Source: Streptomyces mashuensis
Lineage (GTDB): Bacteria; Actinomycetota; Actinomycetes; Streptomycetales; Streptomycetaceae
DNA: 64,000 nt
Assembly: GCF_014654785.1 (NCBI RefSeq)
Contig: NZ_BNBD01000002.1
Location: 496,001-560,000 of the forward strand
Direction: 5' to 3'
Both the position numbers and the translations under genes were made by a program. The notes below the pieces were generated by a model that saw only the letters and a list, made by a program, of their open reading frames with translations, searched no databases and was not told where the DNA came from. This document shows, piece after piece, positions 52,551 to 60,900 of the stretch (its first letter is position 1; each line of letters starts with the position of its first letter).

Positions 52551-52572
52551 GGGTCAAAGACGGGTCAAAGAC
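52551..52572 (-). repeat. 11-bp tandem repeat upstream of WXG-RHS operon
   Basis: GGGTCAAAGAC twice in tandem (52551-52572), about 95 bases before the WXG start. On the transcribed strand it reads TTTGACCCGT repeated, each copy containing a TTGACC hexamer; a third, diverged copy follows. Possible activator site or -35 element. Confidence 0.5.
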
Positions 52573-52582
52573 GGTCCCCCGG

Positions 52583-52625
52583 CGGAGCCCGGTGCCCGCA
52601 CCCCCGTGACCGGCACCGGGCTCCG
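52583..52625 (-). terminator. hairpin terminator behind LuxR gene
   Basis: CGGAGCCCGGTGCC (52583-52596), 15-base loop, GGCACCGGGCTCCG (52612-52625): a perfect 14-bp stem between the LuxR stop and the toxin operon promoter region. Confidence 0.85.
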
Positions 52626-52710
52626 GCCCGATGGGCCGATCATCCCCGGTACCGACAACACCGCGCCATGGGAAGAACTTCCCACTCCGCTCCCACTCCG
52701 CTCCCGGCGC

Positions 52711-53454
52711 TCAGCGCACCAGCCCCGCCTGCCGTGCCAGCAGCACCGTGGAGACCCGGTTGTTCGTGCCGAGCTTGCGGTAGATCTTCTCCGCGTGGCG
52801 GTTGACCGTGTGCCGGGAGATCGCCAGGCGGCGGGCGATGCCCTCCGCCGTCAGGCCCTCCGCCATCAGGCCGAGGACGGTCAGTTCACGAGGCGTCAGC
52901 CCGTGCTCCGCGGGGGCGGCGGGGCCGCGGAGGCGGCGGAGTTCGTGGACGTGGCCGGCGAACGCCGTCAGCAGCGGCTGGAGGCGTACGGCCAGCGTGA
53001 CGTCGCCGTCGCGGAACTCGCCGTCGCGGCCCAGCAGCACCATGCGCACCCGGCCCGGCCGGCCGCCCACCGGCACCCCCAGCTGCCGGGTGATCCCGAA
53101 GTCCCGGCACGCCTCCCGGTACCACGGGGCCCGGTCGAGGTCGGGGCAGAGGTCGGCCACGGCCACCGGCGCACTCCGGCCCGCCGCCACGTAGCCGATC
53201 AGCGGGTGGTGCTGGCGGACGCGGCGCTGGACGAGGCCGTTGACGTACGGGCTGAGGCGGTCGGGCGCCCAGCCCTCCACCCGGCCCGTGCCCTCCGCGG
53301 GGTCCAGGTCGGAGTAGGTGGCCGAGTCGCAGCCCAGCGTCGTCAGCAGTTGCTCCGTGACCAGCTGCCAGCCGCCCTCCGGGTCGGGGTTCTCCAGCAC
53401 CGCCACGACGAAGTCGAGCAGCTGCTCGTAGTCCCGCGTCCGCAGCCCCGCCAT
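52711..53454 (-). CDS. LuxR family regulator
   Basis: 247 residues. The C-terminal LuxR HTH is clear (LTPRELTVLGLMAEGLTAEG, then IARRLAISRHTVNRHAEKIYRKLG). The N-terminal ~170 residues look like a GAF/PAS-type sensor, with no response-regulator phosphorylation site. It starts 16 bases behind rsmE on the same strand. Function and ligand unknown. Confidence 0.88.
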   Translation of the reverse strand: MAGLRTRDYEQLLDFVVAVLENPDPEGGWQLVTEQLLTTLGCDSATYSDLDPAEGTGRVEGWAPDRLSPYVNGLVQRRVRQHHPLIGYVAAGRSAPVAVADLCPDLDRAPWYREACRDFGITRQLGVPVGGRPGRVRMVLLGRDGEFRDGDVTLAVRLQPLLTAFAGHVHELRRLRGPAAPAEHGLTPRELTVLGLMAEGLTAEGIARRLAISRHTVNRHAEKIYRKLGTNNRVSTVLLARQAGLVR

Positions 53455-53470
53455 GCGCGCCCGGCCTCCC

Positions 53471-54220
53471 TCAGCCCCACCGCCCCGTGCGCCCCAGCAG
53501 CAGCGCGGTGGCGGCCGTACCGGCGGTGGAGGTGCGCAGGACCGAGGGGCCCAGGCGGTACGGGTGGGCGCCGGCCTCGGCGAACGCGGCGAGCTCCTCC
53601 GGGGAGACGCCGCCCTCGGGGCCCACGACCAGGACGATGCGGCCCGTCGCCGGCAGGCCGGCCGTGGCCAGGGGCGTGCTGCCCTCCTCGTGCAGGACCG
53701 CCGCGAACTCCGCGTCGGCCAGCACCGCCGCCACCTGCTTCGTCGTCATCGCGTCCGTGACCTCCGGGAAGCGCAGGCGGCGCGACTGCTTGCCCGCCTC
53801 GCGGGCCGTCGCCCGCCACTTCGCCAGCGACTTCTGGCCGCGGTCGCCCTTCCACTGCGTCACGCACCGCGACGCCGCCCACGGCACGATCGCGTCGACG
53901 CCCGTCTCCGTCATCGTCTCGACGGCCAGTTCGCCGCGGTCGCCCTTGGGCAGGGCCTGGACGACCGTGATGTGCGGCTGCGGCTCGGGCTCCGAGCGGA
54001 CCGAGTCGACGGACACCTCCAGGTGGTCCTTGCCGGACACGGCGGCGACCGTGCCGTGCGCGCCGTTGCCGTGACCGTCCGTCAGGACGATCTCCTCGCC
54101 GACGCGCAGCCGGCGCACGGAGACCGCATGGCGGCCCTCCGGGCCGTCCAGGGGGAAGACGGTGCCGGGGAAGACGCCGGTGAGGGCGTCCTCCTCGACC
54201 AGGAAGACCGGCGCTGTCAT
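53471..54220 (-). CDS. rsmE: 16S rRNA (uracil(1498)-N(3))-methyltransferase RsmE
   Basis: 249 residues, SPOUT methyltransferase. The knotted SAM site is in LVVGPEGGVSPEELAAF and RLGPSVLRTSTAGTAA, both diagnostic. It methylates U1498 of 16S rRNA. It overlaps the upstream nitronate monooxygenase gene by four bases (ATGA). Confidence 0.95.
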   Translation of the reverse strand: MTAPVFLVEEDALTGVFPGTVFPLDGPEGRHAVSVRRLRVGEEIVLTDGHGNGAHGTVAAVSGKDHLEVSVDSVRSEPEPQPHITVVQALPKGDRGELAVETMTETGVDAIVPWAASRCVTQWKGDRGQKSLAKWRATAREAGKQSRRLRFPEVTDAMTTKQVAAVLADAEFAAVLHEEGSTPLATAGLPATGRIVLVVGPEGGVSPEELAAFAEAGAHPYRLGPSVLRTSTAGTAATALLLGRTGRWG

Positions 54221-55323
54221 GACTCTCGCTCGCTCTCTCGCACTCGCAACCACGGCCGTGCCGCGTCCAGTTCGGCCGCCAGCACCCCGACCAGCTCCCC
54301 CGCGGGCAGGTCGCGCGCCAGCCGGTGGCCCTGCCCGGCCCACAGGTTGACCGCCCCCGCGTCGCCCGCCGCCGCGGCCGCCTTGCGCAGCGCCGACGTC
54401 AGGTGGTGGACCTGGGGGTACGCGGACGGCGCGGCCGGGCCGTGCTCGCGCAGGAAACGGTTGACCAGGCCGCGGGCCGGGCGGCCGGAGAAGGCGCGGG
54501 TCAGCTCCGTGCCCTCGTACCGCGGGTCGGTCAGGGCCCGCTTGTGGAAGGGGTGGGCGCCGGACTCGGGGCAGGCCAGGAACGCCGTGCCCAGCTGGGC
54601 CGCGCACGCGCCCGCCGCCAGCACCGCCGCGATCTGCTCGCCGCGCATCAGGCCGCCCGCCGCGATCACCGGCAGGTCCACGGCCTGCCGCACCTCGGCG
54701 AGCAGCGTCAGCAGGGGCACGAGGTGCGACGTGTCGCCGTCCCGGTGCGTGCTCTGGTGGCCGCCGGCCTCCACGCCCTGCGCGCACACCGCGTGCGCGC
54801 CCGCCGCGCGCGCCGCCCGCGCCTCCTCGGCGGAGGTGACGGTGACGACGGTCAGGCTGCCGGCCGCGGCCAGCGCCGCCAGCGTCTCCGCCGACGGGCA
54901 GCCGAACGTGAACGACACGACCGGCACCGGGTGGGCGAGCAGGTCCGCCAGCTTCTCGTCGTACGCGTCGTCGACGGCGCCGTCGGGGTCGCCCAGCGGC
55001 ACGCCGTGGCGCTCGGCCTCGGGCGCGAGCCGGCGCGCGTACGCCTCGACCGCCGCACGGTCGTACGAAGCGGGCTGCGGCAGGAACAGGTTGACGCCGA
55101 AGGGGCGCGCGGTGAGCGCCCGCAGCTGCGCGACGTCCTCGCGCAGCGCCGCCGCCGTACGGTAACCGGCGGCCAGGAACCCCAGGCCGCCCGCCTCGCT
55201 CACGGCGGCGGCCAGCGCCGGCGTGGACGGGCCGCCGGCCATGGGCGCCTGCACGAACGGGTGACGGAGCGCACGGATCAGGGAGGGTATGGCTCGCGCT
55301 GCGGGCACCGCCGGGACCTTCAT
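54217..55323 (-). CDS. nitronate monooxygenase family protein
   Basis: 368 residues, FMN-dependent TIM barrel. HPFVQAPMAGGPSTPALAAA at the start, CAQGVEAGGHQS in the centre (the catalytic His sits in GGHQS) and GGLMRGEQIAAVLAAGA near the FMN phosphate are family signatures. It oxidises alkyl nitronates such as propionate-3-nitronate. Operon-coupled with rsmE. Confidence 0.92.
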   Translation of the reverse strand: MKVPAVPAARAIPSLIRALRHPFVQAPMAGGPSTPALAAAVSEAGGLGFLAAGYRTAAALREDVAQLRALTARPFGVNLFLPQPASYDRAAVEAYARRLAPEAERHGVPLGDPDGAVDDAYDEKLADLLAHPVPVVSFTFGCPSAETLAALAAAGSLTVVTVTSAEEARAARAAGAHAVCAQGVEAGGHQSTHRDGDTSHLVPLLTLLAEVRQAVDLPVIAAGGLMRGEQIAAVLAAGACAAQLGTAFLACPESGAHPFHKRALTDPRYEGTELTRAFSGRPARGLVNRFLREHGPAAPSAYPQVHHLTSALRKAAAAAGDAGAVNLWAGQGHRLARDLPAGELVGVLAAELDAARPWLRVRESERES

Positions 55324-55361
55324 GACCACATCGTGTCACAGGGACCGGCACCGGGAAGGCC

Positions 55362-55387
55362 CCGGTGGCCGGCCACCCGGCCACCGG
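55362..55387 (-). terminator. hairpin terminator behind hrcA-dnaJ
   Basis: CCGGTGGCCGG (55362-55372), loop CCAC, CCGGCCACCGG (55377-55387): a perfect 11-bp stem, 47 bases behind the dnaJ stop. It separates the heat-shock operon from the nitronate monooxygenase gene. Confidence 0.75.
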
Positions 55388-55434
55388 CCGGCCGCCCGCT
55401 CCGCCACCGCTCCGCGGAAGAACGGCGGGCGGGC

Positions 55435-56574
55435 CTACCGGCCGTTGAACGCGTCCTTCAGCCGCGAGAACAGGCCCTGCTGACCCGGCTTGAACTCGCC
55501 CGTCGGGCGCTCCTCGTTCCGGATCTTCGCCAGCTGGCGCAGCAGCTCCTCCTGCTGTGCGTCCAGCTTCGTGGGCGTCTGCACCTCCACGTGCACGACC
55601 AGGTCGCCCCGGCCGCCGCCGCGCAGATGCGTCACACCGCGCTGGTGCAGCGGGATCGACTGGCCGGACTGGGTGCCGGGCCGGATGTCGATCTCCTCGA
55701 CGCCGTCCAGCGTCTCCAGCGGCACCTTCGTGCCGAGCGCGGCCGCGGTCATCGGGATGGTGACCGTGCAGTGCAGGTCGTCACCGCGGCGCTGGAACAT
55801 CGGGTGCTTCGTCTCGTGGATCTCCACGTACAGGTCGCCCGCCGGGCCACCGCCCGGGCCGACCTCGCCCTCGCCCGCCAGCTGGATGCGCGTGCCGTTG
55901 TCGACACCGGCCGGGATCTTCACCGTCAGGTTGCGGCGGGCCCGCACGCGGCCGTCGCCGGCGCACTCCGGGCACGGGGTCGGCACGACCGTGCCGAAGC
56001 CCTGGCACTGCGGGCACGGGCGCGACGTCATGACCTGGCCCAGGAACGACCGGGTGACCTGCGACACCTCGCCGCGGCCGCGGCACATGTCACACGTCTG
56101 GGCGGACGTGCCGGGGGCCGCGCCCTCGCCGCTGCACGTGGTGCAGACGACGGCCGTGTCGACCTGGATCTCCTTGGTCGTGCCGAACGCCGCCTCGGTG
56201 AGGCTGACCTCCAGCCGGATCATGGCGTCCTGGCCGCGCCGCGTGCGCGACCGCGGGCCGCGCTGCGCGGCCTGGCCGAAGAACGCGTCCATGATGTCGG
56301 AGAAGTTGCCGAAGCCGGCACCGAAGCCGCCGGCCCCCGCGCCCGCGCCGCCCGACGAGGACAGCGGGTCGCCACCGAGGTCGTAGACCTGCTTCTTCTG
56401 CGGGTCGGAGAGCACCTCGTAGGCGGCGTTGATCTCCTTGAACCGCTCCTGCGTCTTCGGGTCCGGGTTCACATCCGGGTGCAGCTCGCGCGCGAGTCGG
56501 CGGAAGGCCTTCTTGATCTCGTCCTGCGAGGCATCGCGCCGTACGCCCAGGACCGCGTAGTAGTCCGTGGCCAC
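55435..56574 (-). CDS. dnaJ: molecular chaperone DnaJ
   Basis: 379 residues. J domain with HPD (residues 1-70), Gly/Phe-rich linker, four CxxCxGxG zinc repeats (CTTCSGEG, CDMCRGRG, CPQCQGFG, CPECAGDG) and the C-terminal substrate-binding domain. It stimulates DnaK ATPase and holds unfolded clients. This is the hrcA-linked copy, the second DnaJ of Streptomyces. The GTG start directly abuts the hrcA stop (TAAGTG), giving one heat-shock operon. Confidence 0.97.
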   Translation of the reverse strand: MATDYYAVLGVRRDASQDEIKKAFRRLARELHPDVNPDPKTQERFKEINAAYEVLSDPQKKQVYDLGGDPLSSSGGAGAGAGGFGAGFGNFSDIMDAFFGQAAQRGPRSRTRRGQDAMIRLEVSLTEAAFGTTKEIQVDTAVVCTTCSGEGAAPGTSAQTCDMCRGRGEVSQVTRSFLGQVMTSRPCPQCQGFGTVVPTPCPECAGDGRVRARRNLTVKIPAGVDNGTRIQLAGEGEVGPGGGPAGDLYVEIHETKHPMFQRRGDDLHCTVTIPMTAAALGTKVPLETLDGVEEIDIRPGTQSGQSIPLHQRGVTHLRGGGRGDLVVHVEVQTPTKLDAQQEELLRQLAKIRNEERPTGEFKPGQQGLFSRLKDAFNGR

Positions 56575-57591
56575 TTACGACTCCGCCAGGATCTGTCCGA
56601 CGTAACGTGCCACTGCGCGTACCGCTCCCATCGTTCCGGGGTAGTCCATGCGGGTCGGTCCGACCACGCCGAGTTTGGCGACGGCCTCGTCGCCCGAACC
56701 GTAGCCGACGGCGACGACGGATGTGGAGTTCAGTCCCTCGTGGGCGTTCTCGTGACCGATGCGGACGGTCATCTCCGAGTCCTTGGTCTCGCCCAGCAGC
56801 TTGAGCAGCACCACCTGCTCCTCCAGCGCCTCCAGCACGGGCCGGATGGTCAGCGGGAAGTCATGACCGAAACGGGTGAGATTGGCGGTGCCGCCGATCA
56901 GCAGCCGCTCCTCGGTCTCCTCCACCAGCGTCTCCAGCAGGGTGGCCAGCACCGTGGAAACGGTTCCGCGCTCCTCCTGCTCGAACGCCTCCGGCAGGTC
57001 CTGCACCAGCTCCGGCACGTCCTTGAAGCGCCGGCCGGCGACCCGGCTGTTCAGCCGGGCCCGCAGGTCCGCGAGGTTGTGCTCGCCCACCGGGGCCGGG
57101 CAGTCGATCACCCGCTGCTCCACCCGCCCGGTGTTGGTGATCAGCACGAGCATGATGCGGGCGGGCGCCAGCGCGAGCAGCTCCACATGACGCACCGTCG
57201 AACGCCGCAGCGAGGGGTACTGCACCACCGCGACCTGCCGCGTCAGCTGCGCCAGCAGCCGCACCGTGCGGGCCACCACGTCGTCCAGGTCGACGGCGCC
57301 GTCCAGGAAGTTCTGGATGGCGCGGCGCTCCGGCGTCGAGAGGGGCTTGACCTCGGCCAGCCGGTCGACGAAGAGGCGGTAGCCCTTGTCCGTCGGGATA
57401 CGGCCCGCGCTGGTGTGCGGCTGGGCGATGAAGCCCTCGTCCTCCAGCGCGGCCATGTCGTTGCGCACGGTGGCCGGGGAGACCCCCAGCTTGTGCCGCT
57501 CGGTGAGGGCCTTGGAGCCCACCGGCTCCTCGGTGCCCACATAGTCCTGGACGATGGCGCGCAACACCTCGAGCCTGCGTTCGCTCAGCAT
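56575..57591 (-). CDS. hrcA: heat-inducible transcription repressor HrcA
   Basis: 338 residues. Winged HTH at the N-terminus ([20 protein letters not shown], then [20 protein letters not shown]), [14 protein letters not shown] following it, and the C-terminal signature [14 protein letters not shown]. It represses heat-shock operons by binding CIRCE. A CIRCE element lies 105 bases upstream of its own start. Confidence 0.97.
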   Translation of the reverse strand: MLSERRLEVLRAIVQDYVGTEEPVGSKALTERHKLGVSPATVRNDMAALEDEGFIAQPHTSAGRIPTDKGYRLFVDRLAEVKPLSTPERRAIQNFLDGAVDLDDVVARTVRLLAQLTRQVAVVQYPSLRRSTVRHVELLALAPARIMLVLITNTGRVEQRVIDCPAPVGEHNLADLRARLNSRVAGRRFKDVPELVQDLPEAFEQEERGTVSTVLATLLETLVEETEERLLIGGTANLTRFGHDFPLTIRPVLEALEEQVVLLKLLGETKDSEMTVRIGHENAHEGLNSTSVVAVGYGSGDEAVAKLGVVGPTRMDYPGTMGAVRAVARYVGQILAES

Positions 57592-57696
57592 TGCGCGCAC
57601 CTCCAGTTCCGTGGTCCAACCGTCAACCGTCGTACGGCGTCCGTCGGCTTCCGTACGGGGATCACCGCGCCGGGCGCCCGGGGAGGCGCCCCGCCC

Positions 57697-57723
57697 TTGG
57701 CACTCAATGGTCACGAGTGCCAG
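57697..57723 (-). promoter_or_regulatory. CIRCE element (HrcA operator)
   Basis: TTGGCACTC (57697-57705), nine-base spacer, GAGTGCCAG (57715-57723). It matches the consensus TTAGCACTC-N9-GAGTGCTAA at 15 of 18 arm positions with exact spacing. Placed upstream of hrcA-dnaJ, so the operon is autoregulated. Confidence 0.93.
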
Positions 57724-57831
57724 ATCCCTCAAGCCAGTGTACGGCCGTGCACCACGGCCAGGGCAAGGGCCGTCCCCGCGGCGGGCCGTCACGGGCAGGC
57801 AACGGTACCGCCGGGCGACTAGCGTCGCCCC

Positions 57832-58608
57832 ATGGAGACGCATGCGCACGACGGCAGCCGGGACGACCGTCAGGAGGACACCACGGACGGCTGGGAACGC
57901 CCGGCACCAGGGGTGGCGCGCCGCAGGCTGCCGGGCTGGGACGCGACGGTGGGCGTGGTCGCGGGCACCACCGGCGTCCTCGTCGTGGACACCGGTTCGT
58001 CACCCCACGAGGGCGGGACGATCCGTACGGCGGTGGAGCGGATGTTCGGGCTGCCCGTGACGTATGTCGCACTCACCCACCCCCACTTCGACCACGTCCT
58101 GGGCACCCCCGCGTTCCCCGGCGCACGCGTGTACGCCGCCGTGGGCGCCGCCGCCCTGCTGCAGCACGACCGCGACGAGCTGCGCCGGGACGCGGTGGCC
58201 AACGGCATGGACGCCACGGAGGCCGACGAGGCCTTGGCGCGCCTCGTGCTGCCGTCGCACGCCGTCTCCGGGCAGGTGGCGGTCGACCTGGGCGGCGGAC
58301 GGCGGGCGCTGCTGGTCAACGTGGGCCCCGGCCACACCGCGCACGACCTGGCGGTGCTGGTGCCGGGCGGCGGCCCGGAGGGGGCGCCGGACGTGGTCTT
58401 CTGCGGCGACCTGGTCGAGGAGTCGGGCGAGCCGCAGGCCGGCCCGGACGCCCTGCCGCATGCCTGGCCGGCGGCGCTGGACCGGCTGCTGGAGCTGGGC
58501 GGCGAGGACGCGCTGTACGTGCCGGGGCACGGGGCGGTGGTGGACGCGGCGTTCGTACGGGGGCAGCGGGAGCAGCTGGCGGCGCGGTTCGGGGGCGCGG
58601 GGGGCTGA
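57832..58608 (+). CDS. MBL fold metallo-hydrolase
   Basis: 258 residues. The zinc motif [12 protein letters not shown] (HxHxDH), [24 protein letters not shown] and the late PGHG form a complete metallo-beta-lactamase dinuclear site. Cytoplasmic hydrolase of unknown substrate. It is divergent from hrcA; 240 bases separate them, including the CIRCE element. Confidence 0.9.
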   Translation: METHAHDGSRDDRQEDTTDGWERPAPGVARRRLPGWDATVGVVAGTTGVLVVDTGSSPHEGGTIRTAVERMFGLPVTYVALTHPHFDHVLGTPAFPGARVYAAVGAAALLQHDRDELRRDAVANGMDATEADEALARLVLPSHAVSGQVAVDLGGGRRALLVNVGPGHTAHDLAVLVPGGGPEGAPDVVFCGDLVEESGEPQAGPDALPHAWPAALDRLLELGGEDALYVPGHGAVVDAAFVRGQREQLAARFGGAGG

Positions 58609-58700
58609 CGGCTGCGGGGGGCTGACGGCTGCGGGGGGCGCGCGACGGCCCGGGGGCGCCGGCGGCTGCCGCTCACGGGCCGTGTCGATCATGGACCACA

Positions 58701-59552
58701 ATGGCGCGCATGCGCAGTCGGCAGTACGACCCCGATCTCACCCCTCCGTGGAAGCGGAACGCGCCCGCCCCCGAGGTCCCGGCGGAGCCCGACCTCGTCG
58801 TCGAGGAGGTCGCGACCGGCTTCTGCGGGGCGGTCGTCCGCTGCGAGAAGACGGCCCAGGGCGCGACGGTGACTCTGGAGGACCGCTTCGGCAAGCAGCG
58901 GGTCTTTCCCATGGAACCGCGTGGCTTCCTGCTGGAGGGGCGCGTGGTCACGCTCGTGCGCCCGCGCCCCGGCGGGGCGCCGCCCCCGGGGCTGCGCCTC
59001 ACCGCCTCCGGCTCGATCGCCGTCCCGGGCGCCCGGGCGCGCATCGCGCGCGCGGGGCGCATCTACGTCGAGGGGCGCCACGACGCAGAGCTGGTGGAAC
59101 GGGTCTGGGGCGACGACCTGCGCATCGAGGGGGTGGTCGTGGAGTACCTGGAGGGCGTCGACGACCTTCCCTCGATCGTGCGGTCCTTCGGGCCGGGCCC
59201 GGACGCCCGTCTGGGGGTGCTCGTCGACCATCTGGTGCCGGGTTCGAAGGAGTCGCGGATCGCGGCGGAGGTGGCCCGGGAGTCGTCCGGGCACGTGCTG
59301 GTCGTGGGTCACCCGTACGTGGATGTGTGGGAGGCCGTGAAGCCGGCGGCGCTGGGCATCGCGGGGTGGCCGCGGGTGCCGCGCGACGAGGACTGGAAGC
59401 GCGGCGTGTGCCGGGGGCTGGGCTGGCCGGACGACACGGCGGCGGCCTGGCGGCGCATCCTGGGCGCCGTGTCGTCGTACAAGGACCTGGAGCCGGAGCT
59501 GCTGGGCTCGGTGGAGCGGCTCATCGACTTCGTGACGGCGCCGGAGGACTGA
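58701..59552 (+). CDS. DUF3097 family protein
   Basis: 283 residues. The N-terminal half has an SH3-like beta barrel (TGFCGAVVRCEKTAQGATVT, LEDRFGKQRVFPMEPRGFLL). The C-terminal half has a TOPRIM-like acidic core (IYVEGRHDAELVERVWGDDL, VEYLEGVDDL, LGVLVDHLVPGSKESRI). The family is conserved in actinobacteria and usually sits beside hemW and hrcA. A nucleic-acid role is suggested by the fold but not shown. Confidence 0.88.
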   Translation: MARMRSRQYDPDLTPPWKRNAPAPEVPAEPDLVVEEVATGFCGAVVRCEKTAQGATVTLEDRFGKQRVFPMEPRGFLLEGRVVTLVRPRPGGAPPPGLRLTASGSIAVPGARARIARAGRIYVEGRHDAELVERVWGDDLRIEGVVVEYLEGVDDLPSIVRSFGPGPDARLGVLVDHLVPGSKESRIAAEVARESSGHVLVVGHPYVDVWEAVKPAALGIAGWPRVPRDEDWKRGVCRGLGWPDDTAAAWRRILGAVSSYKDLEPELLGSVERLIDFVTAPED

Positions 59553-59598
59553 CCCCGTCCCCACGAGCCGCCGGGGCCGCTCGGTCCGCCAGGTCGCG

Positions 59599-60831
59599 TC
59601 AGTCCACCAGGTCGCGCACCACCGCGTCCGCCAGCAGGCGCCCGCGCAGGGTGAGGACCGCGCGCCCCTCCTCGTACGGGGCGGGCTGCAGCAGACCGTC
59701 CGCGAGGGCGCGGGCCGCCGCCTCGGCGCCGGCCGGGCGGAGGAGGTCCAGCGGGCAGCCGTCGGACAGCCGCAGTTCCAGCAGGATGCGCTCGACGCGG
59801 CGGTCCTCCGCCGAGAGGACCTCGCGGCCCGCGCCCGGCGACCGGCCCTCCGCCAGGGCCTGCGCGTAGGCGGCCGGGTGCTTCACGTTCCACCACCGCA
59901 CGCCCCCCACGTGGCTGTGCGCCCCCGGGCCGGCGCCCCACCAGTCGGCGCCGCGCCAGTAGAGCTCGTTGTGGCGGCAGCGGGCGGCGGCGTCCGTGGC
60001 CCAGTTCGACACCTCGTACCAGGTGTAGCCGGCCGCGGCGAGCTTCTCCTCGGCGATCAGGTAGCGGTCGGCGTGCACGTCGTCGTCGGTCATGGGCACC
60101 TCGCCGCGCCGGATGCGGCCGGCCAGCCGGGTGCCCTCCTCGACGATCAGCGCGTACGCGGAGACGTGGTCCGGGCCGGCGCCGATGACGGCGTCGAGGG
60201 AGGCGCGCCAGTCGTCGTCGCTCTCGCCCGGGGTGCCGTAGATCAGGTCGAGGTTGACGTGGTCGAAGCCGGCGGCGCGGGCCTCGGCCACGCACGCCTC
60301 GGGGCGGCCGGGGGTGTGGGTGCGGTCGAGGACCTTCAGGACGTGCTGCCGGGCGCTCTGCATGCCGAAGGAGACGCGGTTGAAGCCGGCCTCGCGCAGC
60401 TCCGCCAGGTAGCGGGGGTCCACGGAGTCGGGGTTGGCCTCGGTGGTGACCTCGGCGTCGTCGGCCAGGCCGAACTCGTCGCGGACGGCGGCGAGCATCC
60501 GCCCCAGGTCGGCGGCCGGCAGGAGCGTGGGCGTGCCGCCGCCGACGAACACGGTCTGCACCTGCCGCGGGTCGTCGCCGAGCACCTTGCGGGCGAGGCG
60601 GATCTCGTCGGTGAGGGTGCCGGCGTAGGTGTCGCGGGAGGCGAGGGCGCCGCCGGAACCGCGCAGCTCGCTCGCGGTGTAGGTGTTGAAGTCGCAGTAC
60701 CCGCAGCGGGTGGCGCAGTAGGGGACGTGCAGGTAGAAGGCGAGGGGCCGCTGCCCGGAGCCGTCGAGGGCGTGGCGGGGCAGGGACCCGTCCTCGGGCA
60801 TGGGCTCGCCGTCGGGCAGTACGGAAGGCAT
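59599..60831 (-). CDS. hemW: radical SAM heme chaperone HemW
   Basis: 410 residues. The radical SAM cluster motif is CATRCGYC, a CxxxCxxC with the HemN-like following residues DFNTYT. GGGTPTLL, NPDSVDP and GFNRVSFGMQS are shared with the HemN/HemW family. The first residues lack the extra cysteine signature of coproporphyrinogen dehydrogenase HemN, so HemW is preferred: it binds heme and delivers it to respiratory enzymes. The start at 60831 is used; 60840 is also possible. Confidence 0.9.
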   Translation of the reverse strand: MPSVLPDGEPMPEDGSLPRHALDGSGQRPLAFYLHVPYCATRCGYCDFNTYTASELRGSGGALASRDTYAGTLTDEIRLARKVLGDDPRQVQTVFVGGGTPTLLPAADLGRMLAAVRDEFGLADDAEVTTEANPDSVDPRYLAELREAGFNRVSFGMQSARQHVLKVLDRTHTPGRPEACVAEARAAGFDHVNLDLIYGTPGESDDDWRASLDAVIGAGPDHVSAYALIVEEGTRLAGRIRRGEVPMTDDDVHADRYLIAEEKLAAAGYTWYEVSNWATDAAARCRHNELYWRGADWWGAGPGAHSHVGGVRWWNVKHPAAYAQALAEGRSPGAGREVLSAEDRRVERILLELRLSDGCPLDLLRPAGAEAAARALADGLLQPAPYEEGRAVLTLRGRLLADAVVRDLVD

Positions 60832-60900
60832 GGGGTCCATTGTCCGGCATCGGCGGCGTTGCCCGGCGCCGCTGCCGGACGGCACGGATCCGGGGGCGGA

